Source: Tillus elongatus (taxonomy: Eukaryota; Arthropoda; Insecta; Coleoptera; Cleridae). Taken from it: a DNA stretch of 64,000 bases. A program made the position numbers and the translations under genes. The stretch is from positions 88,299,654-88,363,653 of the forward strand of contig OZ023262.1 in assembly GCA_964006375.1 (NCBI GenBank). Direction: 5' to 3'. This document shows, piece after piece, positions 53,843-64,000 of the stretch. Each line of letters begins with the position of its first letter. Positions within the stretch are counted from its first letter, which is position 1. Under the pieces are notes generated by a model, which saw only the letters and a program-made list of their open reading frames with translations, ran no database searches and had not been told where the DNA came from.

Positions 53843-54655
53843 ATGATGATGGCTCCTCCTTGTATAAAATATTCCAGAGGCAAAACACCCCTCCATTCGG
53901 ATCTCTGGGAGAGGGGTGTACAGGGGGCGCCAACATCAAGATTTAACATATCCTTTTCGAATATATGTGGCCAAAATTCTAACCTGAACTCCGTCCACCA
54001 TTTCCTCCAGGCTAACAGGCCCCAACATCTCTTCCTCACCGAAACCCAAATCAGTGCCAAAACAGCCACTAATCACCTTAATTTCCCGGGGTATGAGCTC
54101 CTTACTTCCTTTAGATTGCATGGAGGCGTGTGCGCATACGTCCGTAGCAATCTACCCTGCACCAGACTTCCCAATTTAGAAGCTGGAAGAAAAGACATAC
54201 TATGGATAAAACTCTCTCTCAGGGCTGCAACTAAATTCATCTGTTGCATTTACCGGTCACCTTCTGACAACAACTTTGTCCAGCTCTTTGACTACCTTTC
54301 TGAAAAAACCGACTATCTGATTTCTGAATATCCTTCCTCCGAGGTCACTATTCTTGGCGACTTCAATGTCAATAATAAGGAATGGCTAGGATCTTCAAAA
54401 ACCGATCCACAAGGGAGAGCAGCGGAGGCCTTTGCAGTCAGCAATTCTTTGGCCAATATGGTTCAGCAACCTACTTACTTTCCTTGTATCCCAACACACA
54501 GCTCAAATCCCTTGGATCTCCTTCTTACTACAAACCCTGAATGCTATAAGATATCAGTCACCGCCCCCCTTGGTCGCTCAGACCACGGCATGGTTACTGC
54601 TTCCTGCGCAATGCAACCCGAGGTCACACAGTCATCACACCCACGTATCGTTTGA
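53843..54655 (+). pseudogene. Endonuclease domain of CR1/Jockey-type ORF2
   Basis: 270 codons. EN motifs follow the usual order: NICGQNSNLNSVH, LTETQISA (catalytic Glu), GGVCAYVRS, CIYRSPSD, ILGDFNVNNKEW (Asp/Asn) and GRSDHGMVT (SDH). The TGA at 54653 is in frame with the continuing protein (RIV-stop-HYNSANWDEMRYYF) and probably replaces a Trp codon. Confidence 0.9.
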
Positions 54656-55230
54656 CACTACAACTCCGCGAACTGGGACGAAATGCGATATTACTTTTCC
54701 TCATTTCCTTGGGCGTCTGTCTGCTTCTCTCATCCTGACCCCTCTGATATCTCACAAAACGTCACCGAAATTATCCACGCTGGCATGGAATTATTTATTC
54801 CACGTACACAGAAAACCTCTTCGGCCACTCAAAAGCCCTGGTTCTCTAAATCCTGTGACAAGGCCAGACTTGAAAAGGTCAAAGCTCACAAAACGCTTCT
54901 ACACAATCCCAGTCAAGAAAATCGTCAAGCATTTAACGACGCAAGAAACCGCTATGTCCGCATTCTTTCTGAGGCAAAAAACTCGTTTAATAACCACATC
55001 AAAAACAAAGTCCTCTCAAGCTCCAACGGCGGCAAACCCTTCTGGACTCTTGCTAAGTCTATTGGGAATAATTTCTGCAAGAGCACGTTCCCACCTCTTG
55101 TCTCAGGGGATGAAATTGTTTCTACCGCCCTGGGCAAGGCTGAACTTTTTGCTTCGTTGTTCGCCGGAAATTCTACTCTCAACCACCTCCAAATGTTCAA
55201 CCACCAACAGTCCCCAATGTCGCGCATAAA
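54656..55230 (+). pseudogene. EN-RT linker of CR1/Jockey-type ORF2
   Basis: This continues the endonuclease frame: FIPRTQKTSSATQKPWFS, KARLEKVKAHKTLLHNPS and GGKPFWTLAKSIGNNF. Near 55185-55195 a 1-bp frameshift moves the reading to VQPPTVPNVAHK, which leads into the RT. Confidence 0.88.
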
Positions 55231-56808
55231 ATGACTGATATCATTTTCAAAACTAAAAAGGTACGAAAGATGCTCTCTTCTCTTAATACCAGGAAAGCCT
55301 CTGGCCTTGACGAGATCCCAGCAATTGTTCTCAAAAAATGCGCACCAGAACTTGCTCCTGTCCTGACTCGTCTGTTTCAGATATCTTACAATAAAGGCAT
55401 ATTCCCTAGTAACTGGAAAACTGCTCGAGTACAACCCATCCCCAAGAAAGGATCCAAAGCGCTTCCTAGCAACTACAGGCCTATTTCTCTCTTTTCTGTC
55501 ATCTCTAAAGTGATGGAAAAGTATATAAACACCGAACTACTAAAATTCCTTGAAAAACACAGTCTAATCCACGACAGTCAGTATGGATTCCGTCAGCGCA
55601 GATCGACTTCCGACCTCCTTTCCTTTGTCACCCATTCTTGGAACAAGTCTATGGAACAACACGGTGAATCCCAGATTGTTACTCTAGACATATCCAAAGC
55701 ATTCGACCAGGTCTGGCACGCAGCGCTGCTTAATAAACTTCCGGCCTATGGCCTACCACCAAAACTTTGTACCTGGACAGCAAATTTCCTCTCCAACAGG
55801 AGCATATCTGTTGTTGTGGATGGCCATTCCTCTAAACTGTATCCAATTAATGCAGGAGTTCCTCAAGGTTCAGCTTTAGCCCCTACTTTGTTTCTTCTCT
55901 ACATCAATGACCTCCTCTCTAGCACATCCAACCCAGTTCACAGTTACGCGGACGACAGCACCCTCCACTCAAATATACAATATTCTAAGCCTGTCTCTTT
56001 AGCCCAATTAGATGAGGATCGCAGACTCATGGAGGGTTCTGTCTCCGTGGACCTCCAAAAAATATTAGACTGGGGAAGTAGAAATCTTGTACAATTCAAC
56101 CCCACCAAAACTAAGTCTTCCTTTCTTTCTCACAAGAGATACAGCAGCCCTAGACCCATCACAATGAACAACCAAGTTATTCAAAGTAATGAGTCATTTT
56201 CTCTTGTTGGCATTTCTGTGGATCGAAATCTTAATTGGCACCAACATGTTACATCAATTGCAGAAGCGGCTGCTTAGAAATTGGGTTTCCTCTTCCGGGC
56301 TCGCAAATACTTTTCACCAACTAATCTATATACCTTATACACTTCACAAATAAGGCCAAACCTGGAATACTGCTCCCACATCTGGGGTGCAGCTGCCGCT
56401 TCTACACTCGCTATCCTGGACTCCATTCAAAAGAGAGCTATACGTCTCATCGGTGACCCTACCCTCACCCAAAAGCTTCCATCCCTTGCCCACCGACGTG
56501 CCGTTGGTGACCTCTCTCTCTTTTATAGATATCTGCACGGGCACTGCTCAGAGGCGCTTTCCTCCATAATTCCCCCACCTGCTGCCCCCAGCAGATCTAC
56601 CAGGGGAACAGAGCGAATGCACCCTTTTAATGTCCAGGTCACGAGACATAGAACATCTTGTTATGCCCGCTCTTTTGTCCCGAGGACTTCCAAGTTGTGG
56701 AATTCCTTGCCGGCACATGTTTTTCCTTCTCCTCCGAACCTCCAAACCTTCAAGTCCAAAATTAACAAGCTGCCTCTTTCCTCCTTGTCAACACCCACGG
56801 TACGATAG
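55231..56808 (+). pseudogene. Reverse transcriptase of CR1/Jockey-type ORF2
   Basis: One frame of about 525 codons with a single TAG at 56275. RT motifs: RKASGLDEIPAIVLKK (finger), NYRPISLFSVISKVMEK, SQYGFRQRRSTSDLL, IVTLDISKAFDQVWH (motif A), AGVPQGSALAPTLFLLYIND (motif B), HSYADDSTLHS (catalytic) and SLVGISVDRNLNWHQH. After the stop the C-terminal domain is intact: QIRPNLEYCSHIWGAAA, LDSIQKRAIRLIGD and PRTSKLWNSLPAHVFP. The 55231 ATG is an internal Met, not the natural start. All catalytic residues remain. Confidence 0.92.
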
Positions 56809-57093
56809 TATTTAGGCTGTAAGCCCTCGTGGTGTGTTGTTGACATTAAAAAAAAAAGTGATAGAGACGCAGCCTTTATAAAATGACAATTAACGTCTGA
56901 AACTTTTATGGATCTACTGGTTGGTAACAAAGAAAGGAGATATAGGAAATTTTACCACATTGACGATACGGCATTTTCAAATTCAAATTCAATTTTAACA
57001 TTTATACATAATATTTTAGACTCTATATTGGTAATGTAAGTTGTGTTAAGTACAGGTTTAATGCAGATTTCGGACACCCGACACACACCACGG

Positions 57094-57763
<670 letters not shown>

Positions 57764-58078
57764 ACGTGTGTCTCTGAATCGAAGGGTACTGGGTTCGATT
57801 CCCAGGGTCCTTTTTTAATTTTTCAGTACATACTGTAAAATTAACATCCCCCGAGATTGTGGCATTGTATATAAGCGATTTGAATGTTTGGAGTTCCGCC
57901 GTTCAGGGGGCGTAAATCCCGTGTCCATGCGATATTGGGCACGTTAAAGATCTCCATCCTCCTTTCAGAAAGGCAGGGGTTCGATAAAATTTCTAGGATA
58001 GTGAACCGAAACTCCTCCCCTTGCGTCGGTGATTGGCCATTGTCGCGGAAATAGGCAAACGTTAAACTACAAAAAACT
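57764..58078 (+). repeat. tRNA-derived SINE, 5'-truncated
   Basis: It starts within the head (GTGTGTCTCTGAATCGAAGG), keeps the B box GGTTCGATTCC, and then carries body phrases GGGCACGTTAAAGATCTCC and AGAAAGGCAGGGGTTCG and an A-rich end. Confidence 0.75.
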
Positions 58079-59400
58079 GTATGTAAGAGAAACAATTAAG
58101 TTACCGATGTAATGCCTTTTTAAATCAATGTCGAAAGCTTTTTTGAACTGTTACTACCAATTATGTTATCATTTCAGGTTCTTTAGCGCGTTCCTATTTC
58201 ATAGATACGTCTACCGACTTTGTTCTTACAACTTCCATTTTTGCATAATTCTGTTCACTTGTGGTTTATTACTATAACTTATGAAAATTCGCTGGTATAA
58301 CACACTTCCTTCATCCAGACTTTTCAATTTAGTACAGGCTAAATAAAATACATTTTAGGCAAATAAAATGTGATGATTCTTACTTTTTCTGGTATTTCTA
58401 CAAGCACCTTACGGGCTCAAGTGACTTCATATTAAGATATTCCGGTTCACTTCTGCCTGCCAATCGATCACGAATATATTTCTAGACAGCTTTTCCAAGT
58501 ATACTTATCAAGATTTGTTGCCCTGGTAGTATTGTATCTTCAGGATCATTTCCTTATGGAAGAGCCTTCATCTATACATAAAACCGACATTGTAAATATG
58601 GAAAAATTCAATTTACATTCCGAAAGTGTTCCTTTGATCATCATCTATCATCAGCATGACAGCCAACTTCAATGAAAGTCTGATCTAAAAATGTGCATAT
58701 ACACGCCACTATTTATCTCAAGTTTGAAAAATTATAAATAAGGACGCGAATATCAATCAAACGTGTGCGTGAATAATCGAACGATGGCCGTTCGACAAAC
58801 ATGAATAAGCATGACGGAAGGGCCCCATAAAATCGTGTATCATATCACAAAGGCCAACATGACTGATGCCCTGTCACACGGGCGCGGTCAAGCGGCCCTG
58901 TCGGCTCTAATTCTATTAACGAGAAACAGAATCCTCTCGTTCGGTGATCTTCAGGGAGTTATTATTACTCAATCGAAACGCACTGGCCTTTCGAACTAAA
59001 CTGTTACCATTAAATGTTGACTCTATCGTCTTTCGTAGCTCTAATATAATGTCTTTGGTATTTGATGTTTAGAACAACTCGGTTTATTGACTTTTGGGTG
59101 GGGCTACTGGGAGATTTCATCAAAACCACACAGGGGAAAGATGATATTTGAAATAGTTGAGTGTTTAGTTCGGCAATCTTGTTTAGGTCTTAAGGACTTA
59201 ATTGCTTAATACCAAAATATATTAGTGCAGGCGTTACAATGTATGGAACAAGTGAAGTGAGAAGACCTTCACTTATAAGTAAACAATAAGTCTTAACAGT
59301 AATGTAATATTTTCTTTTCAGCGAATTTGTATAAAGAAAATTTGACATACCGGGGAGTTACAACTTTGACATTTTTTTTTAATGAGCCCGAATTAGAGCC
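58079..59400. other. No recognisable gene
   Basis: A 62-codon frame at 58811-58999 lies in a stretch of more balanced base composition (58740-59000) but has no known domain. A repeat end (GGTATAACACACTTCCTTC) lies near 58292. The rest is unassigned. Confidence 0.35.
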
Positions 59401-59571
59401 CGTAGTACAAGTGCGGTATGGAGGCGAATTTTCTTTAAAATGTTTTTAATACAAAATGTCTTTCTTTGATGAAAGCAGGCATTTAACTTTGTTGCCTATA
59501 TAGTAGAAACAATGTACCATATTTCATCGAAATAACTTTATTGTTTGGAAATATATAAACATTTTTCAGAA

Positions 59572-60712
59572 TCTGGATGCAGCAAGTGTGTTATGGAAGT
59601 GAATTTCCATAAAAATGTTTTTAATAGCAAATGCGAGCAGGCATCAATCTCATTACCGGTATAATTTATGTAGTAGAAACAATGTAATATATTTTATCAA
59701 AATTACTTATGGTTTGAATATTCAGAAAAATTTTCGGAAAATAAACTTAAATGTTGATTTCCTAACTAACAAAGCTTACGTTAATAACAAATTGAGTTAT
59801 TGAAATTTGGAGGATTTAATGAAAATTCGGTAAATTTGCAGATTAGCTCCCGAACGCTTTTCAAAAAATTGTTTTCAGAAACATTACTAGAACCCCCCCT
59901 GGATGCACAAACCACCAAAAAATGTCTTGTTCACACCCCCCAAGGAAGTTACAGGACTGGGAGTGAATAGGGGTGCTGGGCGGGGTAGGTAGTAAAAAAG
60001 GAAATATGTGCAGAAAATGCGAAGAAAACTGCTTGAAAGCTGTCTATTTGAAGCCATATCCTCATTTAACTCTGCTTACCCCGCAGAGCACCCTTATTCG
60101 CCACAGGTCACGTAACTTCCTTGGGGGGTATGAACAAGAATTTTTTCTTTTGGTTTATGCAACGAGGGTGGTTGTATGCACACGAGGGGGGAAGGAAAGT
60201 GCCTACAACGAAGAAGGACCCCTCGCCGGTTCGACTTGCGACAGGGGCGGGGGGGGGGTTGGTCTATGTTAGGGGTAGCTGCTTCATCGTGGGGATTTTC
60301 CTTCCCCCTCGCGTGCATACAACCACCATCGTTGCATAAACCACAAGAAAAATGTCTTGTACATACCCGCCAAGGAAGTTACGGCACCTGGTGGAATGGG
60401 GGTGCTGTGTGGGGTAGGCAGGGTTTAAGGGGGATATGGCTTCAAGATGTGAAAAAGACAGCTTTCAAGCCCGTTTTATTCGCATTTTCTTCTCATATTT
60501 CCTTTTTACTAGCCACCCCGCCCAGCACCCCTACTCACTCCTGGTCCCGTAACTTCCTTGGGGGTGTGAACAAGAAATTTTTCTTGGGGTTTGTGGATTC
60601 AGGAGAGGGGGTCTAGGCAGCTTTCTAAAAACAGTTTTTTGAAAAGCGTTCGGGAGCTAATCTGCAAATTTACCGAAAATTTGCTACCAAAACGCACTTA
60701 CAGCGTCCAGGA
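59572..60712. repeat. 310-bp-type inverted-repeat unit interrupted by a foldback element
   Basis: The left end TCTGGATGCAGCAAGTG and the right end ACGCACTTACAGCGTCC belong to the same unit once 59829-60674 is removed. The remaining length is about 290 bp. Confidence 0.8.
59829..60674. mobile_element. 846-bp G+C-rich foldback element
   Basis: The ends GGTAAATTTGCAGATTAG and its complement begin long inverted arms that fold almost to the centre. Landmarks such as AGCTCCCGAACGCTTTTC, CCAAGGAAGTTAC and GAAGCCATATCC occur in both arms. A second, nested pair carries GGTGGTTGTATGCAC and CTTCGTTGC-type words around a (G)n centre near 60245. Direct repeats GAAAATTC (59821-59828) and GAAAATTT (60675-60682) look like an 8-bp target duplication with one change. 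Open frames across it (up to 146 codons) arise from composition. The 8-bp size would suit hAT- or P-type transposases; no protein is encoded. Confidence 0.82.
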
Positions 60713-62573
60713 ATTTTTTTACAAACATGCATCATATTTCGATAAAAACTGCAAAACTCCAAAATTTGTTTATTTAATTGCCCATAACTTCTTTGTCTTT
60801 AAAGCTGAAGACCTAAATTTTTGGTACAGTGTTCACTCTTTATAATACAAACACGCGTACTAAATTTGGTTGCCCTTACTTTGTTATTTCCGGAGACATA
60901 CATTTTTTTAGAAAGAAAACACAAAATTTTCCGGGAAAACCTGGTCTGATCTTTCTGGCTAACGAACTTATCCAAGCCACTTGCAAAAGGAAGGTACTCA
61001 AAAAATTTGATCAAGATGGGTCCATTATGTATCAATATACATCGTATGAAATATTATTTAGTATTTTGTTGGTAAAACGTTCCTACCGCATAGCCAGTTT
61101 TCTCAGCTTAACCGAATTATCTTTTATAACAAGAAGAATAAAGCGAAATGCATTTCGGAATAGACCTTCTAATTTGGCTATAAATAACAAAATTAGGCGA
61201 TTAAAAATTGAAGGTAGTGGCCGCCGCGTATGTAGAGTTGAGTAAATAATCGTTTTATAGCCATATCCGCGGTTACACATTTACACAAGTATTGTAACAT
61301 ATGCATTCATTAGAAGGCATAACTACCCCTAAAATGTAAAAGGCCACAAAAAAACTGTATTTTGTTGAAGCATTTTCCCATTAAAATTAACTTCAAAGAC
61401 TTAATGTACAGATATAAATAGACAATATAAACGTGTAAAAAACCAGTTAGAATTAAATAATTTATGGCAAACCCGTAAAAATTGCAGATAGCGGTTCAAA
61501 AAAATTACTATGTAAAAATGAGAACATTATAATGAATTCTTTTGACACAACTTCTTAAACTATATTATATACATAAGACTGAATTTACTTACAACCAAAT
61601 TAATTATCACTTGATAAGCAATTACGCTCACGCAAACACATATTGTATGCTTTATAGCAATAATACGAAATTTCTCAAATTTATGGGCGTCAAGCAATAA
61701 TTATTGTAAATGAAATTGTCGACCTAAAAAATAGGTGAAAAGGATCAATTTAAAAACGATTTTTTCATTAACAAATTCAATCAATTGACCAAATCTGTGG
61801 GTAAACGCGTAATGTTAAAGTCAGTCGAGGTTAATCGGGGACTATATTAATTCCGGACGTAATGTACACGTCGTGATTTGTGTGCAAAGTGTCGCAAATT
61901 TTGACGTTTCAGAAAATAATTTTTAAACCCTCTCTGTCAAAAATTCCACTGACGTGCTTTGTTCAATGTAGAGTTATTTCACGCAAAACCAGCCGCTCTA
62001 CAGAGAGTTCTTCAACTATGGTGTTTAATAAAAATATATCCGGTCGACTTTAAAATAATTAAAACTGGCCTACTCGTTGTAAAATTTTCTGAAAACTCCG
62101 TTTTTTGTAATAGCGCGTTTCATAGTGCCGTGTCTTCAAAAGAGATCGACCCCTCATTGGAGCACCTTTTTAGGTCAAAAATCCAGTTTTTTCTCTTGTT
62201 TCTCTGACTTTTTTCACCCCAGCACCCTAAAAAAGTTTCGCCTAAATAAAATCCGCCCCCTTATGTTCCGGACGTGCCGTTTCCTTCTGCAGATTTCCGT
62301 TCCCTCCCGGCAACGTTATAAAAAAACTGCTTCTTCGGCGCCCGCGTCGCTCCTCCCGGCTCGATTGTCTCCGTTCACATACAAATGGCTGCGTGCATCA
62401 TGTCCGCCTCGCCCACTTTTTTAATCAGCTAAATCCAACAATTTTCAACGACATTATCTACCTTCATCCGTGTACTCTTAGAATCTGATGATTTTTTTCC
62501 TTGCTGCTTTAGTAATATAGATAACTACAAGAAAATTTTGTTTTTTCGGCCAGCTTTAACGGTAAGGGATATA
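60713..62573. other. TA-core fragment then unassigned sequence
   Basis: 60713-61030 is a TA-core fragment in minus-copy order (CATGCATCATATTTCGA, TTGGTTGCCCTTACTTTG, AACGAACTTATCCAAGCC). 61031-62573 holds no recognisable gene. A stretch at 62120-62410 is richer in C and G and could be unique sequence. Confidence 0.45.
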
Positions 62574-64000
62574 CAGGCTGGCGCATTGAAAACGAAACAG
62601 ACCGATTTGCGCCCAGAGAAATTTTTTATAAGAAACGCTGAAACACGTCAATTTTAATATTGACGGGGACATGTTTTCACATAGAACTCAACTTTGTCAC
62701 ATCAACTCCTTAACGGTGGTGATTGCAACCCTTATGTTTTAAATAGGGAACAAGGGTCGAGTGTTACATCATTTGAAAGCTCTTTCTTTTCTGAATTCAG
62801 CACACTAACTTTTTTGGAAGTTTTATTAACTCGTTTAAAAATTATTCACATTTGGACTTGCAAGAACGTATTTCATTCATTGTGATAAGAAATGCACTAA
62901 TTAGTCAATTTTTCTTTAAAAAATAAATAAAAAACAAAACCAAACGTTCAAAAATGTTTATTCAGTTAAGTAAGTGTTCAAATTGTTGACCACCAGCTTC
63001 CATACAAAAGTACAAATTTTGTTCAAAACGAGTTCTGACATTCTGGAGCATTTATGGAGTTATTAGACGGCATTCTTCAACAATGCGTCGTCGTAATTCT
63101 TCCAGAGACTCCGGTCCTGTTGCGAAAATTCTACTCTTTAAGTGGCCCCATAGAAAGAAGTCTAAAGGAGTTAAATCCGGTGATCTAGCGGGCCACTCAA
63201 AAGCACTTCTACGCCCAATCCATCGTTCTGGAAACTCTTTGTTCAATAACTCCCTAACACGTTGTGAAAAATGCGGAGGAGCTCCATCTTGTTGAAACAC
63301 TAATTGATTTTCTTGATATCGATGTCCATGTCAATTAGTAGAGGGTAAACGATATCTTCTAATAACTCCCATACGTTCCGCCACTCAAATTGCTATCAAG
63401 AAAAATTGGTCCGATTAAACGGTCTCCAAAAATGCCAGTCCAGACATTCAATTTCTGTGGAGTTTGAGTGTGGACTTCGTGAAAATGTCTTCCCAATAAC
63501 GACAATTATGACGATTGACTGTAGAGTTTAATAAAAACGTTCACTCGTCTGCAAAACAGATATTGCACAGAATGTTCCCGTTATCAGCTATTTGTGCAGT
63601 CATAACTTCACAAAACTCCAGCAGCCAATCAAAATCATGTTCATTCAGTTGTTGTTCAAGATGAATTTTATACGGGTGAAATTTATGATGCTTCAATATT
63701 TGCTGAATAGTTCTTCTTTTGATGTTTGAAACGGTGGCCAATTTTCTCGTGCTCAAAGTTGGGTCTGCAGCAATTTGTCCTAAAACTTCAGTCTCATTAG
63801 TCTCATTTCTAACCGGAAATTCACGTTCAGGATCCCGTTTTTTGTTGGCTACTGAACCATTTTGTCGAAATTTTGCAACTAACTCCAAAATGTATTTTCT
63901 GTTAACATGTCTTTTCGAATGTCGTTCATTAAACAAATTTGCTCTGCGGTTGGCACAGTCATCGTTTTTGAAAAAAAAAATATTTCAACTCTTTCTTCTA
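62574..64000 (-). mobile_element. DD41D mariner-type element, cut by the window end
   Basis: TATACAGGCTGGCGCATTG near 62571 looks like the outer end of a mariner-type TIR. A transposase remnant follows on the minus strand and runs off the window, so the other end is not visible. Confidence 0.65.
62962..63990 (-). pseudogene. DD41D transposase, broken
   Basis: From the right: ANRRANLFNERHSKRH and VAKFRQNGSVANKKRDP (HTH and linker), a second HTH at STRKLATVSNIKRRTIQQIL, and the first Asp in NICFADE followed by a stop. A region with several stops and frame changes (63300-63540) comes next. Then LVFQQDGAPPHFSQRV (second Asp), SPDLTPLDFFLWGHLK (third Asp) and the tail EAGGQQFEHLLN ending at TGA 62962-62964. 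Exactly 41 residues separate the last two Asps. The motif wording is distinct from the intact copy at 43982, so it is another lineage. Confidence 0.87.

Larger units (their letters stand above)
53740..56858 (+). mobile_element. CR1/Jockey-type non-LTR retrotransposon, nearly full-length ORF2
   Basis: About 3.1 kb with endonuclease, linker and RT in order, then a short 3' UTR and an A run (56847-56856). The base composition is clearly richer in G+C than the flanks. Only three lesions break the main ORF. No target duplication could be assigned, and the 5' boundary is approximate. Confidence 0.85.

Noticed and set aside
58811..58999. 62-codon frame as a small gene
   Set aside because: Too short and with no domain, signal or neighbour. 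Kept only as a note in the gap entry.
59973..60616. Open frames of 99 and 146 codons in the G+C-rich foldback
   Set aside because: Mirrored on both strands by the palindrome, with no domain.

Overview
The window looks like repeat-dense intergenic DNA from an animal, most likely an insect. The evidence is Tc1/mariner transposases of insect type (DD34E and DD41D), Jockey/CR1-like and LOA/R1-like non-LTR retrotransposons, a tRNA-derived SINE, Polinton-type genes, strong A+T bias and very long (TA)n tracts. I found no convincing host protein gene, rRNA or CRISPR array. Nearly every recognisable coding region belongs to a mobile element, and nearly all of those are broken. The species cannot be fixed from sequence alone.

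Layout. 1-3758: fragments of a dispersed A+T-rich family (here called the TA-core family) plus a small hairpin. 3759-6166: a Tc1-like DD34E transposon with about 570-bp inverted repeats that themselves carry (TA)n, and a transposase with one stop codon. 7379-8037 and 12364-14287: decayed DD41D mariner-type elements. 9395-10797: a full TA-core copy ending in a 310-bp inverted-repeat unit. 17417-30740: a LOA/R1-type retrotransposon (endonuclease, RT, RNase H) split by a 9.3-kb foldback element at 19114-28384. 30780-31836: another dead DD41D transposase. 32718-34023: a second full TA-core copy. 36395-36760: a full-length tRNA-derived SINE. 38377-40010: a minus-strand non-LTR fragment. 40852-49338: a tandem segmental duplication of about 2.9 kb; its first copy was later interrupted by a structurally complete DD41D transposon (43267-45929) with an open 355-aa transposase. 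49785-50793: a 5'-truncated Jockey-like insertion with an 8-bp target duplication. 53740-56858: a nearly full-length CR1/Jockey-type element with two stops and one frameshift. 57764-58078: a SINE. 59829-60674: an 846-bp G+C-rich foldback element with an 8-bp target duplication. 62574-64000: a dead DD41D element running off the window.

The most unusual object is the 9.3-kb foldback element. Its two arms (3.2 and 3.9 kb) are near-identical and carry G+C-rich ends with TGACGTCA palindromes, a tRNA-like sequence, a tandem array of about 219 bp and a series of small hairpins sharing the core CGGAATACCG. They enclose a 2.1-kb centre whose only recognisable genes are truncated relatives of two Polinton/adintovirus-type proteins: an adenain-like (C5) cysteine protease and an N-terminal domain that accompanies protein-primed DNA polymerase. 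It therefore looks like a non-autonomous, hairpin-forming Polinton derivative.

The elements do not form a pathway. They form a nested record of insertions: foldback in LOA/R1, DD41D in duplicated (TA)n, G+C-rich foldback in a MITE, Jockey in another repeat. Family assignments rest on motifs I can read in the translations; no database search was run.
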